NCBI GenBank assembly: GCA_046154185.1
Contig: JBJXGE010000042.1
Span: 1-5,283, forward strand
Length of the DNA: 5,283 bases
Reading direction: 5' to 3'
Source of the DNA: JBJXGE01 sp046154185
GTDB taxonomy: Bacteria; Planctomycetota; UBA8108; UBA1146; JAJFFE01
Part shown: in pieces, positions 4,859 to 5,283 of the stretch
Numbering within the stretch: position 1 is the stretch's first letter
How the letters are laid out: each line of letters starts with the position of its first letter
Notes under the pieces: model-generated
Told to the model about the DNA's origin: nothing
The model's database searches: none
The model's input: only the letters and a program-made list of their open reading frames with translations
Position numbers and translations under genes: made by a program

Positions 4859-5283
4859 ATGACTGCCGCCGGTATTGAAGTTCGCCGTGTTTCAAAAGTC
4901 TATCACAAGGATCGGCTCGAGATTCCCGTGCTCAACGGCCTCGATCTCGACATCGCGCCCGGCGAATTCACCGCGCTCATGGGGCCGTCCGGCTCCGGTA
5001 AATCGACCCTGCTGCACCTGATCGGCGGGCTCGATTCGCCGAGCGCGGGCACGGTCCGCGTCGGTGAGAACCAGCTCGAAAGCATGAGCGAGCGCGAGTT
5101 GACTTCGTGGCGGAGCCGGCATGTCGGTTTCATCTTTCAGATGTACCACCTCGTGCCGGTGCTGACCGCTGCGCAAAACGTCGAATTGCCGCTGCTGCTT
5201 TTCCGCATGAGCGGTGGCGATCGGCGCAAACGCGTCGAAACCGCACTGCAAATTGTCGGCCTCGGCGATCGCATGGACCACCG
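4859..5283 (+). CDS. ABC transporter ATP-binding protein, LolD/MacB-type (partial, C-terminus beyond window)
   Basis: The first 141 codons are present; the reading frame is open to the window end. The ATPase would power an inner-membrane exporter or lipoprotein-release type complex with an FtsX/MacB-like permease, which would be expected just downstream but cannot be seen. Visible motifs are the A-loop aromatic Tyr15 (KVY), Walker A GPSGSGKS (42-49), and the Q-loop GFIFQMYHLVPVLTAAQNVE with Gln94. The sequence TLLHLIGGLDSPSAG and the long insert before the Q-loop are typical of the LolD/MacB/FtsE-like branch. The signature motif, Walker B and H-loop lie past the end. The ATG at 4859 has GGAG at 4847-4850, eight bases upstream. 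Substrate cannot be told from this part. A 259-base repeat-filled gap separates it from the kinase, so it is probably transcribed separately. Confidence 0.95.
   Translation, partial: MTAAGIEVRRVSKVYHKDRLEIPVLNGLDLDIAPGEFTALMGPSGSGKSTLLHLIGGLDSPSAGTVRVGENQLESMSERELTSWRSRHVGFIFQMYHLVPVLTAAQNVELPLLLFRMSGGDRRKRVETALQIVGLGDRMDH

Overview
The window looks like a chromosomal stretch from a GC-rich planctomycete, most likely of the Phycisphaerae type. Three things point there: a secreted Kelch protein ending in a short Cys-flanked dockerin-like EF-hand tail, a Sigma70_ECF/TIGR02999-type sigma factor sitting directly before a membrane Ser/Thr kinase, and intergenic spaces filled with GC-rich interspersed repeats. 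This taxonomic reading is inference from gene content; there is no rRNA marker here.

Layout. 1-53 is non-coding and starts with a run of ten C. 54-1172 (minus) encodes a secreted protein predicted to form a six-bladed Kelch propeller, with a dockerin-like C-terminus. 1173-1582 is a divergent intergenic region whose right half is a composite repeat (copy A, about 1342-1501). 1583-2161 (plus, GTG start) encodes an ECF-type sigma factor. After a 122-base spacer that can fold into two mutually exclusive hairpins, 2284-4599 (plus) encodes a 771-residue Ser/Thr kinase with an intact catalytic domain, one membrane helix and a roughly 340-residue outer domain of unrecognised family. 4600-4858 is intergenic and holds repeat copy B (about 4609-4784), in the same orientation as copy A. 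4859-5283 (plus, cut by the window end) is the N-terminal part of a LolD/MacB-type ABC transporter ATPase.

How the parts may work together. The sigma factor and kinase probably form one signalling unit: the kinase senses something outside the membrane through its C-terminal domain and phosphorylates a partner inside. The sigma factor lacks the usual acidic cluster in region 2.2 and has Thr55/Ser56 there, which suggests direct activation by phosphorylation, as known for the EcfP/PknT pair of Vibrio parahaemolyticus. This is a hypothesis. The divergent Kelch gene is a possible target, without direct evidence. The two repeat copies bracket the sigma-kinase unit, and each ends near a -10-like hexamer upstream of the next gene, so they may carry expression signals or act as recombination sites. 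The ABC ATPase appears to start a separate transcription unit.
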